Shown piece after piece: positions 35,886 through 48,355 of a stretch of 64,000 nt of DNA (position 1 is the first letter of the stretch; each line of letters starts with the position of its first letter). Source of the DNA: Taenia hydatigena. Taxonomy: Eukaryota; Platyhelminthes; Cestoda; Cyclophyllidea; Taeniidae. The stretch is from assembly GCA_036345935.2 (NCBI GenBank), contig JADWOT020001577.1, positions 1,349,795 through 1,413,794 on the forward strand, written 5' to 3'. The position numbers and the translations under genes were made by a program. Below the pieces are notes generated by a model. The model made no database searches. It saw nothing but the letters and a program-made list of their open reading frames with translations, and was not told the origin of the DNA.

Positions 35886-36274
35886 ATGGTTACAATGCAA
35901 GAGCAAAGGACTCCTGCCATCAATTTAGTTAGTGCATTTCATCAACTTAACCGTCAATTGATTTCTGGCAAGGATCGAGCCACTATGGCTTCCTCAGAGC
36001 AGGCAGACATCAATATCACTGCAAGGCTTGGTAAGATACTTAATTAGGAGTATAAAGTGACTAGAAATATATGATTATATCTGTAGTTACGTAAGGTTGT
36101 GCCGCTTTAGGATCCTTCCTCCATATATAGTTTGAGAGCTTGGCAAAAATTTTCTTTTACCTCCCTTTGCATACGTCCACCCTAGGTACTAGTTTATGTA
36201 GCTCCAAAAGCACCTTTTTCTTCTGTATGGCCGCCACCAATGCCTTCGATGCAAGCCAGTCATGTATAACCTAA
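35886..36274 (+). other. candidate small two-exon gene
   Basis: A pyrimidine-rich acceptor (CCTCCTTGTCTAG) precedes ATG 35,886. The open stretch runs 145 bases (MVTMQEQRTPAINLVSAFHQ ... ADINITARLG) into a good donor, GTAAGATA, at 36,031. The sequence CGTCCACCCTAG, ending at 36,185, is a matching phase-1 acceptor. The frame then continues GTSLCSSKSTFFFCMAATNA to TAA 36,272-36,274. The predicted product is 77 residues. Splice signals and phase agree, but there is no homology and no close AATAAA. It could equally be part of a larger gene. Confidence 0.28.
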
Positions 36275-36880
36275 TTTATTTGCTAATTATTTGTCAAAGT
36301 ATGAGGCCTTCCTAATCCAAATTGTACCACATCCAAAGCAAAGCACTGTACAGCTCTGAAAAGGTGCTGCTACTTGGCATATAGCTTTGTGCTTTGCGCG
36401 TATGGCTCCCAATTTTGCGCACCCAACTGCCAACACTTTTAGGTGAGCACAGTGGACTTAATTAGAGACTAGCCTCTGTGCAAACCAAGTCTGAGTTGAT
36501 TGGCTTAAAACAGCGCCCGAAAGTTATATTTTTTGATTTGTGATATCTCAAAGGAGTCACGCTGTGTTCACTCCGCAAATTTTGTGCATCGCTTCTCTTT
36601 GCTACTTTTAGCGTTTTGCACTAATGACTCCTGCTGCTCACATCTCACTTGTTCAAGCATCAACGGCTGTGCCACTACCAAAGCATCCACCATAGCCACA
36701 CCAGGGCATACGATCTGCGCTATGTCTCACCCCAGTTATTTCATCGGAAGCGCTTCATGTTTGTATAGCAACTGATTTTGATCTGAAACAAAAAATGTCG
36801 AGATTAGTGGTATTTTCTTATCACCATTTCCTTAATTTTCCCCTAATATAGGCGATAACTCTGCTGCATCTACCACCGCA

Positions 36881-39745
36881 TTTCGCGGATCAATTAGCGG
36901 AAGCAGTTTTACACACGGTAGTGAGCAAACTAATGAAATTGGCTGAGGAATCAATTCCAACGCTAGTCGTCATTTCGGTGGCAGGCATTTGATTGCATCT
37001 GTGAGATGGACCGATTTTAACTACTTCGCATTCGCCAGTACACTTGATGATAATTGTAAAATGGAAACCACGAAAGGAAAAGGAATTCGAGTAAGTAGAT
37101 TAACAAGAATTCGTAGGTATCCAAGTTAGCCATTGCACACCTTGGCATTTCGATGCAGAAGACTATCAATTTCACAAACTTCCCTGCTTCCCATTGAAAT
37201 GAGAGCAGTAATTCCATGGGGCCATGTCGGTTGGAGGCCACTGTCAATAAATTTACTTGAAGTCCATTGTCACCACAATGCCATATCTAAATTGGAACTT
37301 CGTAATTTTGATCCCGGTTATAATGTTTGATTGCTCTAAGAGAATAAATCAAGTGGAGCATTTGCTTTGACTACATCTGTACAGACCTAATGAGCATATG
37401 CATATCCATTAAGAGCTGCACTCAACTGTCCGCATCAGCTACACTCAGAGACCTCTTCCTTTTGTAGTGCAATTACAAGTGGCTGCGGTTGCAATCCTGC
37501 GCTTTAGAGAGCACCACAACAGACGCAACCTAAAAATAGGGATGAACTTATTCGGCTTAGCCAAAAAGAGGAAATATAGACGCACTAACAAGCTCACTAG
37601 GGCACCAACAATTGCTGCAACGCATTAAAAATTATAATGTGGGTACCACTTCGGAAAGTGGTGTGAAAGGTCGAACTGAAAGAGGCGATGTAACGACCTG
37701 CGATTTCCACAAAAATGCTGTAGTTTGTTCACGAACTGTGGCATTTTGTTGGGCAGTCAAATAACTCGAACAATGAGAATGGAGTCTCTATGCATGAGAA
37801 ATGAAAGCGAGGCTGTTAGCTGAGTGCAGCAGGATCCAGGTAGGTAAGAAGTCAGGAGCATGCAAGGAAAGGGACTAAGTCGATTGGCTTTGTACATGAC
37901 ATTTAAGGAGTCAAATATAAAATAAGGCGCACCTCTCTACCCTTAGTGTATAGAGAAGGAGTGTCGAAGCTTTCATCTCACGGTGCCCCAAGGTTAGTGG
38001 GTAAGATTCCCCGTAATTTGGGTCCAGATTGTCTCGTGCGACTGCGCGGAGAGATAGCACGACATCTTGGACGAGGAGAGTTTTGCCACTGTAGCATTAG
38101 ACTAATTAGGCTTCGCTATCAAAAATCCATGAAAAATGGATATTTTTGTGTTAATGGCCAAAAGAACTCTCAATTGTGTTTCCTGCTCTCTTGAAGGTAG
38201 TAATAATTAATTTGACTAGTGGTTGACATTTTTTTGATGGAATACATACACATTGTTTCCTGTGACCACCCATAAACCTTTTTTCATTTTCTGGATAGTT
38301 AGGACCGTGTAATCGTGTAGAAATGACAGAAGAAAGCGTGCCATACACCTTGAACAGTGCAGGTCTACGGTGTGTGTAACTAATACTTTACCACCGAAGT
38401 CAAACTTTGCGAGGGTTGTCTCAAACCAATGTCCTTTTATTCCTTGTAGTCTTCAATTTACCCTTCTGACCGGGGTTAGAATATATTGACCCTAATGCAC
38501 ATAATCCTTTAATCACTTTCGATCCTTTCTGTTGTGGCTTATAATAGCAGCCAAACTTTGTTAATCTTTGCATAGTCGATCACGCCGTGAAATTGTAAAC
38601 TTATACCCGTTTGTCATGATTTTTCTCCTCCTAGTCAGCTATTGCAACCAAACTCAATAAAATGGCTGCTGTGGACAAATTGTGGTTCGATGCAATGTAA
38701 CTTAACAGTCTCAATGGCGTTGTAAGCTTTGAGGCACGAGGGTGTTTGAAAATCAGGTAGTTACTAAGCTTGGCCATGTGGTAATAGTTGCCAGCGAAGC
38801 TGAGCCGAACCATCCCCTGAGTGCTACGCCATAGGCTGCACTGCAAGCAATAGCCTCTGCACCTAATAACCGCCAGAGTGCTAACCATATTATTCTACTT
38901 CACATCACGCTCATCACTTCCTGATTAGCAATTTTAAGCACTACAACCTGAATTTATTAAGTAGAACATTAATGTGCAGTCTGAGTGCATTTGACTATTT
39001 AGGCAGACATAAGCAAAAACTCGTCAAAGTAGGCTAACTGCGTGTTGAATGGTGCTGTAATGGCGAAGTAGAAAGCTTAGAGGCAGTGCACTGGAACGGC
39101 CTGTGTCGTCCTTGAACTGACAGACCTTGCTTAGTGTCGTTGAGGGTAACTTGGAACATGAATAATCAGCAGCTGTCGCCACTACAATCCGAGACACCCT
39201 ATCATCGACACCTCCATGGTAGACGTAGGCTTAAAGTGTGGTGAAGGCGGAAAAGGCGGCAGCGCTTCAGAGCGAACTCAGTCTCCTGCATAAACAAGTC
39301 ACAGTTGAGTGAGTTTTGGGACGGTATGAACTCACGTTTTGAGTCATGGCACGAGATCTGGTCTGTGACGCTTGCAACGTAATCGTAATTGTGATTTTGC
39401 AAAGGAGAATATGCTTGTTATTGTATACTCTTAGAAGAAAGTAAGACAGTGCGCACAGATTTGTGATGAAAAAATTGACACACAGCCATCAAATGTGAGT
39501 TGGCTTTGCTGCTGGAGTTCTCGGTTAAAATAATAAAGACTCAAGAAAATAACACATGGAGGGCTGGGAAATTGAGTCATTTGATCAGCAAAGCAAAACC
39601 TGGGTAAAGGCAAATAATGCCTATATGTTCCAACTGTAAATCTTTTGCTTTGAGCCAATGCTCCACATCCCCAATTACGCGTGCGTCTTTTACCAAAATA
39701 TATTAGTCAAATGCAGTTGGACTGATTGATCAAAAGAAAATTAAG
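36881..39745 (+). repeat. 2.8-kb segment S2, direct copy of 52.88-55.60 kb
   Basis: The sequence pairs with 52.88-55.60 kb in the same orientation throughout. The first ~1.1 kb also pairs inverted with 4,995-6,060. Frames that look open in one copy are broken in another, so no gene is called. Confidence 0.7.
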
Positions 39746-39829
39746 TCATGACAGTTGCACCTGCCTTTGAAAAGAAGTATGTTTGAACTGTATGCGAATC
39801 AGTTACCATTTTAGACACCATGAAGCTCG

Positions 39830-40930
39830 CAGATTCTAAGATATAGAGCATCGATGCACTGCAAATTAAACCTTGGCTTTGACTGTAAGATGTAAAGAAT
39901 CTGCTGCAATAGGGCAGCCTTTACTGCCTTTTAAATGATCCCCATACAGAAGGGCTTAAAGTGGAACCGGGTCTAGACTTCCATGTGCATCCATTTTCTA
40001 AATAAATTCAATCTCAAAAGAGGGCAATAGGTTGTTCCCGACTCCAGCTTGAAGATTACTGCTAATATGGGTGCTATGGGGTGGAGCAGGATTCGGAGCA
40101 AACGGAGAAGCCGAGGAGACCTGCAGATAGCAACAGTGAGTTGCACTCTACCAACATTCATCCGTTTATTTTCAGTCTGTGCTTTCCCGCACCAACTCTA
40201 TTTGCCGAACTCGGCATATGCCATTAAGCTTCTTGACCACTCATGAAATTCGTATCGCGACTGTAATACTTGGCGCCATCTGCAATGTTTGATTAGAGTC
40301 TGTCATGGCAGAACATGTTTCGCTCGACCCGAACTGCTGTAAGGATTTTAACGCTTGTCCAACTGGGACCTTGCCTATGATGGAATTGCATTCTGTATCC
40401 TAAAATGTCAAACACTACTAGTAGTTATTAATGTGATTTGTCTTATCAAGATTTGTTGAGATGGAAATGTCTTTAACCTCAGACTTTATGTCTCAATTAC
40501 TGTCTTCCTTTTATTCATGAGCTATTACTGCTACCCTTGCAAGGTAACCTGAGATCCACCACGTCTACAATACTTCTCGCATGCGCATTTTCACTTCATC
40601 AACGGGTGGGAGGGAGACACCACCTTATCCTCATCGCTTGCAATTCTTTCGGGTGTTGATCTTAGGCACGGCATGGCCATTTGCGAAACTGGACCACAGT
40701 TTGGCTGCATCGAGATCGAAGGACTACGAAACCATGGCTGTGATTATGAATTTGGCTGCAGTCTTTGCTCAATATGATGTTGACACCCAGCTAACTCAGG
40801 CTTAGATCCAAATTGATTTCTAAACATACACTAAGGTTGGTGGTAATTCGATTGAGGATTCAAGAAGTTCGTTGAGTACAGCTAAACAAGTGCTAAATCA
40901 TCACCTGCTCTTATTTTATTCAACGGACAT
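39830..40930 (+). repeat. 1.1-kb diverged tandem duplication, copy T1
   Basis: Aligns with 42,290-43,450 at an offset of about 2.5 kb. For example, GAGCAGGATTCGGAGCAA near 40,085 pairs with GAGCAGGATCCGGAGCAA near 42,570. The 74-codon open frame at 40,581-40,805 is not kept in T2. Confidence 0.6.
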
Positions 40931-41068
40931 TTCGTTAAGCAAGCAGCTAAGTGACTAAAGAAAAGACCCTTTGCTCAGGTTGTGTTAAATTGAGAGTGAT
41001 GGGTCGGAATGGCAGTGCGAGTACTGAGAATAAATGGGAAAGTGTAATTCGGTGTCTTCAACTCCAAG

Positions 41069-41321
41069 ATGGCTGATATTGACGGCTTGGTCGCATGCAA
41101 CTTGTGCAGTAGGTTGGGTAAATCGTTATCAGCGTCGTTAGAAGTAGCTAGTAGCCGATTGGAAAGCAGATCTGAACCCACTGTACCAAACATAGTTGCG
41201 GTTCTTGTTGCAGCGTTTCATTCTGCTGATTATCAGCTTAGTGGAAGCATTGCTACGTTAGAGCTAGAAATTTCGTCACGGTGGATGCTTCCGTTATATG
41301 TCGACGAAAATAATGATAGAG
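41069..41321 (+). other. candidate first coding exon, function unknown
   Basis: An ATG in a favourable context (CCAAGATGG) opens 84 codons, and the stretch ends AGAG at a donor GTAAAG (41,322). It reads MADIDGLVACNLCSRLGKSL ... LEISSRWMLPLYVDENND. It sits in the 1.35 kb of unique sequence between T1 and T2. No next exon was identified and the protein is not recognised. Confidence 0.28.
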
Positions 41322-42289
41322 GTAAAGTGTGTTCTTAAATTTTATTTCCTTGGCAAGGATACTGAGTGTGATAACTTGGGCACTGTCGAGAACCCTCCTT
41401 CCTCCCTACCAATCGATTACGCTATACGGCGTCTTCAGTAGTGCCTTCACTACTACTGATATCAGCTGATGCCTGTGAATAATCGGAGAAAGGTAGGATA
41501 CACGTGTGCGAATTCGACGATTGACCAGATGGCAAAGACTGCTCCGGTAAGTAGGCTCTGCTTCAGCGAACTTAATGTTCAGGTAACAGCACGTCCTTGT
41601 CCAATTTAAGCCGTTGAGAAGAGATTTGAACTACAATCTTCCGGCAATTTTAACCACAGCCGCTCTGAATATAATTTCGTCATTGCGGCAGCCTATTTCA
41701 AGTGGCAATCCACATTAAAATTAAAACACCTAGAGCTGGACTTCATTTGTTGAGCTCCTATAACACAATGCCCAGATCATCTGTAATATCCGAGTTCGCC
41801 CCTCACCCCTTCCACGACTTGATCGAAGGATGCTGGTGCATGCCTCTTCTTGATGCATTTTAAGGGTGCGTCTTTACTGTTCTGCGTTCAAGCAGACGTC
41901 TTAGTTATGATGACGCATCTCAAAAGGGGATTCTTGATTGTAGAAACATAATTTTTGTTGTTATCTTAACACGATTCACGGGTCACTATAATGTCACTGA
42001 TGAGTTTTGCGACCTCGTCTGAGCTCACAAATAGGACGAAGTGAAAAGATGGGTGGAAAGAAAATCGTGAAGCATAGCTTTTAGACAAAGGCATGGCAAG
42101 AGTAGGGAAAAGTGGCGTCAGAATAAAAGGCTAGGCATTAAATGGGCTCTTCATCACTCGGTTTTGCAAATTACGAACGAGTGTTAATGATGCTCATTAA
42201 CTTTATAGTATACACATACGATTATTGGGCCAAGAGAGTCAAAACTGTTTTTAGAAAGCAGAACGATTTTAAGCTGTAAGTAAACCAGC

Positions 42290-43450
42290 TTCTATCCTTA
42301 AACATTATGCAGCCCACAAACACTGAGGCATAGAGCGCCGACGCACTGAAACACATACCTTGGCTTCTAAAGCACTATGGAAGTATTTCTATGGTAAAGC
42401 AGTTTTGCAGCCGTCAAATGATCCTTTACAAACAACGAATTAATGCAGTACAGCGTCTAAGCTACAACGCGCATCTAGGTTCTGGATTAAGAGCATCGCT
42501 AAAGTCGTCGTTAGGACGTTGCTGTCCTCGCTGGGAAGATGACAGCTACAAACGTGTGCTTTGAGACAGAGCAGGATCCGGAGCAAGGGATGGAGCTAAA
42601 AGAAAGTGTAGACAACAATATTGAGTTGTGCTACACTTAAGACTTAACCACTTTTATAATCTGCACATTCCCTCATTCCCGATAGCTGCCAAACTCTGCA
42701 TACGCTAGCAAGCCTCATGACTATTCTTCACGCATATCTCGGTATTCGTGTCATGACTCTCAATTCATTGCATCATCTGGACTGTTCGTTCAGATTCCGT
42801 TACAGAGGAGCCTTTCGCTTAACTCAGACTGCTATATGGATTCAACACATAACAACTGCAGGAGCGGATGTGCTGGTCCAACTGAGACCTCGTTTATTAC
42901 AAAAGTACCTGCCTCACCTCAAAATCCTCAATTATTCATTTATTCATGTAATTTTCCTCAGTAACATTAACTGATTCGTTTACTATTTGGCTGAAAACTG
43001 TTATGTAGAGTTTGCTTAGGTGAAAGTGTCAGCAGCCTTGGACCTCATGTCTCAATCACTACCATCCTACACACTTATGAACTGTTACTACCCTCGTGCG
43101 AGATCCCAAAATCCACTACACCTGCAACTCTTCTTGTAGGAGCATTATCACTTTACTAATGGGTGGAGGGAAGACGCCGTCTATTTCCCATCGTTCACAT
43201 TATCTTTGTGCGTCGATCACAAATATAGCGTAACCACTTGCATAACTGAATCAGAATTCGACTTCATCAGGATGAAAGACTTGTGGATCCATGGCTGTGA
43301 TTATTCATTCAACTAAAATCAGATCTTGAGCGACTTCGAAATGGAAGCTTTAGTCAAAGTTTATTCAACTGAAGAAATGAGAATTTTGTCAAATACACTC
43401 ATACAAGTGCTGAATCGACACTTGTACTTATCCCACTCAAAGAATGTTCT
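42290..43450 (+). repeat. 1.1-kb diverged tandem duplication, copy T2
   Basis: Partner of T1 at 39,830-40,930. No gene is seen in it. Confidence 0.6.
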
Positions 43451-46400
43451 AATTCGTTATCTTAGTCATGCGTTTCTATATTTGATGTTTAATCAACGTG
43501 AAGGAGGATATAAAAATGTATTCTGTTGCTAGATTTTCATCCAAACCAAGCGTCGTTCTTTACCTCCGACCGGGCAAATTACATTACCTCTTCTTTCCTC
43601 CAATTTCTAGGCCATTATTTTCTTTACATTTTCTTTCTTTATTTGCACTTTACATCCTAAGCATTATCACCAATGGCAGCATTGTTATTTGGGTTTTGAA
43701 GGGAGAACCGTAAATCCTTGTCAGGCCTGCCATTTCATACGTTCATATTCTGCCAACTTGTTTTTCTCTTCGCTGCCAATTTCTCCGCATTGTTAGTCCT
43801 GTTGTAACCTGGTCCACCTTCAAGCTCGTAGAGTGGAATAGCGATCAGTCATAGTAATGTAAGGGATCAATCTTTCTCTTTGCGAATGCTGCATCCCATT
43901 GCAGTTGAAGCTTGGTATCTCTTGTCCTTATGTAGACAACAAAGTCGAACGCTGCCATCATGAATGAATCACTTACTATTGAAAATAAAGGGCGACTTTA
44001 GGCGATTTTTACAACGCAATCGAGCAGGGCAGGTGGCCTTCAGAAGATTAGGATTAATGGGATAATGTATGGACAACAAGGCTATTATTAAAGCTTGCGG
44101 TGAGAAAGGTCTTGGTGTTCCTAGCTTCATAACAGCAGTGGACAGCAGTCCCGTACTGCGTGATTTACGCGTTATATCATTCTTGAACAGGGCATGATGG
44201 CGTTGTCCCTGTAGTACCACCATCCTCCCTCGCAATCGAATGGAGCCGCATAATCAATGCTAGGAAAGCTCGATGCTTGCAAGTCATTAAAATTATAGTC
44301 ATGTCTTCTCATTTGTCAGTGTCACTTAAGACAGCTCCTTTTTTGGCTTTCTAATAACTTTTATTGAAAAAATTAATGTTCCTTTGATGCTGATGCCCTC
44401 GCTAGCCGTGAAATTTGACGTAAATAAGCATGTTGAGAGCAAAAGGCTGTTAATTAACATTAAGCCATTAGTCGTAATAAACGTTATCAGGCTTCAATGA
44501 AGAAAACTTTTTAAAGCAAACATAAGCATAACCACTGTAAGCTGAACATAATATCATTAGTAAGCAATTTCCCATCGTACAATTGATACCCTTATTCCAT
44601 CAAAGTAGATCCTATGCATAGATGATGCACATCGAACCAAGCACACAAGTGACAGTGATAAGGAACGCCTTTACTATTATAAGTATTACGGTTTCGAACT
44701 GTGGCCTGAAATCGGCAGGTACAGTTAGTATGTATTACCTCTATACCTATTCTTCAGCGCTGTGGTGACCGGATTTGCCCTCTACACCCAGCCGCAAAAC
44801 CGCCACATCAATCTAGTTCAAGTCGGCATTGACAAAAATGGACACGCACCACAAAGATCGCCCATCGCAACCAATTCATACACAGGGAAGTCAAGCAGTG
44901 CGTAAGGAGTCTATAACTTGCAGTGGTCGACATTTAGCCAGACTCACCGGATGCTCAACTGTGTGGTTCGGACACAGTGCTTGAGCCACTGCTACACTTC
45001 CCACTAAGGTAGGTTGCCCCGAGCTTGCCAGAACAATGCATTCGCGTACTTAGACTCCTTTAAACTTGCTCAAGTTCATTGATATCGACTGACGCTGTTG
45101 CCACAGATGGACGGCTAAACAGTTAACAAGGTTATGCATCAAATTTTGACTTTTCATTTCATTTAAGTCTCAAAAATGCGCACTCATGAGAATACTCTTA
45201 CTCACAAATCAAGCTTAATGCTAGACCATCTAGCTTATTAACAAGTTTGATGTCCTAAATGCCTAAGCAAACGAAGCCAATAACACGATAATAACTCATC
45301 GGTTATCATCAGTTGGATTCAATTCGTTCCACCAAGAGTGCACTTCAGCAGAAGTCATAGACGGAATGATGCGCACTCCAGTTGCAAGGATGTTGATTAG
45401 ATAAATGGAAAATTGCCATCACTTTCGATTTGCTCTGTGATGGCTGCTCTGAAAATGCGTAAGTGTTTAATCTTAGATCAGGGCAGCGCAGGTATTGCAG
45501 ATAGGTTTTACTTGTCGATTCTCAATCCATCCTCCACAGTTTTACTCAGCGCATAAAAGCTAGAATGCATTATCACTTATCAAACTGAGATCACGTGGTG
45601 TTAGGGCGGGCATGGAGCACATGCCATGAAATTAAGTAGCGTATCCAAGGTGATTTAATGCTTCGACCGAGGAAAACACAAATTAGAAGCCTTGAAGGAC
45701 ATGCAAAATTAGCTTTGACCATGGCAATGGCTGTCGAGAAAGGACCATTCTGTATCATTCGTCTTCCTCTGAACTTATACAATGTCATTATAAGCACCCG
45801 AGTCCTGCGTCAGCCTTCATGAACACTGCCTCTTTTCCGTCGAGAAGATCGCACAGTTGCCAAGCTTTCCTTGTTTTCTCATAAGCTGTAACTGTACAAG
45901 CATTTATACAAATGGTGTTCGTCAAGCTCCTTTCAGCAAAGTCTATTCCATATAATAAGTGCGGAAGTACAGAGGTGTGAATATGCGCAGGCAACTTCGT
46001 GGCCCCATGAATGCTGCTGATAGAGCTATTACACGGAATGTCGTCCAAGTAGCCAAATGGTGGCAATACTGCGGATCATCAATAGGTGGAAGTGTGTAGC
46101 AGTTGTAGAAACGTGAGTAATCCCCTCTTCTGTTTCAATCACAGTTAGTATGATCTGCATTGATGTGGATTGGGGTCACGCAAGATCTCTAGGGCATAGA
46201 GGAAAAATGAATTTTGATGGAAGGGGAGAGAGAAAAAGGAGAAGGAGGTAAGGATGGATAGAACATGGTATGTGTCGAAAGGCTACACCTTTATGTCGCT
46301 CCATCTTCCTGTTCACAAATTGATGCTTTCACATCCGAAAAGCTGACAGGAATTGAGGAGAATTAGTTGTGCTACTGTGGAACTATGTGCTGTGAGAGAT

Positions 46401-47189
46401 GGGCCCAATAGTTAATCGCAGTTTATAAATGCCAGCACAAAACTGCTGTAGTTAAATTCCACCTAGAAGTACTTTCCAACTCGTTATTTGAATTGCGGAA
46501 TTTCGTGGAAAGCGCTTCAATCTCCTCTTAAGCTGTCAGCATCACTCGCGAGATCGGAAGTTGATAAGTCGTCAATAGCTCAGAAGAGAAAATAGAACGA
46601 ATGTGTGAGTGCTAGGTATTAGTAAATGCTTGCAGACTCTAAGACGAGTTCTTCTTGACTGGTAATCAACGAGCATTTAAGGGAGCATGACTCCTCTTCA
46701 TTCCTACTCAATAGCTCAAATCGAGCAGAGATGCACTGCTACCGGAATGGCGAGGTCACTCAAGCACTATAAATTGGCCTGAATTACGCAGCCCTCATCG
46801 TCTGGTCAGTCGTCAGATTTGTGTACGCGTATCCTACCTTTCCCAGCCAGTCACAGACATAGACTGGCTTCGATAATAGTGGAGGCACAGCTGAAGTCGT
46901 TGTTTTAGAGATATTTGATCGCCTGGGAGGAAGAACGGTTCCCCACGGAGTGCAAGTCAGCACACTCGGTGTTCTTGGCCCAAAAATGCAAACCAAAGAA
47001 GTCCATACCTACTGCCGTTCGTTTTGGCTACTTGCACAGGTGGCCTCTACCCTAGTCATGTTTCCTTCCGCAGCGATGAATATAACAAAATGCTGCAACG
47101 ACAACCGCAAAATTGGATGGCACATTGGGTGAGGATCACTATCCTATTTGGCTTCGTGTCTCGAATAGAGAAGCGTGAGCATGCCAGTA
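43451..47189. other. low-copy region, nothing firm seen
   Basis: No recognised domain was found. A short stretch near 45,345-45,390 resembles 58,235-58,280 (GCACTTCA-CAGAAGTC and following), but the alignment fades quickly. Minus-strand open frames at 45,788-46,066 and 46,784-46,996 look protein-like but lack further support. Confidence 0.4.
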
Positions 47190-47880
47190 AGTGACTTTGT
47201 CTATGCGCATGCAAAGTGGAAGCGCTTTTGTATACCCTTCCACACTCCTGGCATTTTAATTTCGGTCGAGCATCTTTGTCCACTCCCTCGCCATTTAAAC
47301 CTTTGGAATTTGTGGGATAGTCGATGTTATTGTTTTTTTCTGTTGTTGTCATTCATCGCATCTTTGTTATTGTATTGAGAGACCCCGCTATTCTGTAAAC
47401 TGTCGGTAGTATCATTGGGTTTGACAACAGTTTTACTTTTGGATTTTTTAATCATGCTAAGCGGAATAGCATGTTGTGATACAAGGAAAGGCAGTCGGAC
47501 GCCTGCAGACCAAGTTGACTAGGCAGTGTTGAAAGACAGTATTGAAGAAGGTGAGATGGCATCAAAGGGTAAGAATTGGCAGGTCGAGCATGAATTTGTG
47601 GAAGCGCTTCGATATGACTGATCGAGGAAAGGGTTGATGGAAAATCGGGGTGCAGGACCGGAAGCGTAGGGCCATCCATGGATAGGTTCTGTCCGTTCCA
47701 CCCGTATTCACGTTGAAATAACTTCGACATATCAAGGTAGTCTACCGATGGAGTGGAAGAAGTATTGGCAGAAGCAAATGTGGCGGCAGTTGAATTCGAT
47801 GAGAGGACAAGGACAAAGAATTTCACAATTGTGGGTCGCCACACTTTAACTCCCTTTCCATGTCCTCGATGAATGAATGA
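47190..47880 (-). pseudogene. Snail-type pseudogene 5a, 5' half
   Basis: Minus strand. The Ser/Asn-rich N-terminal region is open for about 150 codons (LSSNSTAATFASANTSSTPS ... LGLQASDCLSLYHN). It then shifts frame and reaches finger 1 (LKCQECGRVYKSASTLHAHR). Just after finger 1 most of finger 2 is deleted and the homology ends. No promoter or exon 1 is attached, because the 5' side stops at the junction with pseudogene 5b. Confidence 0.82.
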
Positions 47881-48355
47881 CAACAGCAGGAAAAACAACA
47901 ACATCGACTATTTTACAACTTCCATGATGTAAATGACGAGGAAGTGGACGAAGAAGTGCAACCGAAATGGAAATGATAAGAGTGCGGAAAAACATACAAA
48001 AGCGCTGACTCTCTGCCTATGCATAGACAGATTCACTCACTGTCATGGAAATGTCGCTTTTGTGATTAGGCATGCTCACGCAAATGGCTTCTTCAGGGTC
48101 ACGAGCGCACGCACACAGGCGAGAAGCCCTTCGTCTGTGCCACCTGCCAACGCGCCTTTGCAGATGGTTCGAATCTGCGGGCGCACTTGCAGACACACAT
48201 GGATGTGAAGCACTGGCGCTGTCCCCGCTGTGCTGCATCATTTAGCGAAGTGTCCGTCTTCCACTCATGCTACAGCGACCGTTGCTATTGATGTCCCCAC
48301 CACCACTGCTGGTAACACGGCATACGACTTCAGCACAGTCAACTCAGCTACCTAA
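47881..48355 (+). pseudogene. Snail-type pseudogene 5b, 3' half
   Basis: Plus strand. It begins within the linker before the fingers (DNSRKNNNID-like), immediately beside the 5' end of pseudogene 5a. Finger 1 has stops where its first Cys should be ([13 protein letters not shown]). Finger 2 has TAG for Lys (FCD*ACSRKW). Fingers 2-3 then read cleanly ([17 protein letters not shown], then [11 protein letters not shown]). Finger 4 breaks after CPRCAASFS. It ends at TAA 48,353-48,355. The 3' flank continues as in pseudogene 2, inverted. Confidence 0.85.

Larger units (their letters stand above)
30491..36880. other. low-copy region with weak candidate exons
   Basis: No match to the repeats of this window and no recognised domain was found. 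Protein-like open stretches occur on both strands. One on the minus strand (31,067-30,540) reads through about 175 codons broken by a single TGA near 30,862. Another on the minus strand near 35,050-34,880 reads SRALAEAIDRVEKKLASMSQ. One on the plus strand is at 33,152-33,559 (135 codons without a stop, starting at TTG). The best supported ones are listed separately. Confidence 0.4.

Noticed and set aside
40581..40805. 74-codon plus-strand frame
   Set aside because: It lies in tandem copy T1, and the frame is not maintained in T2 at 43.1-43.3 kb.
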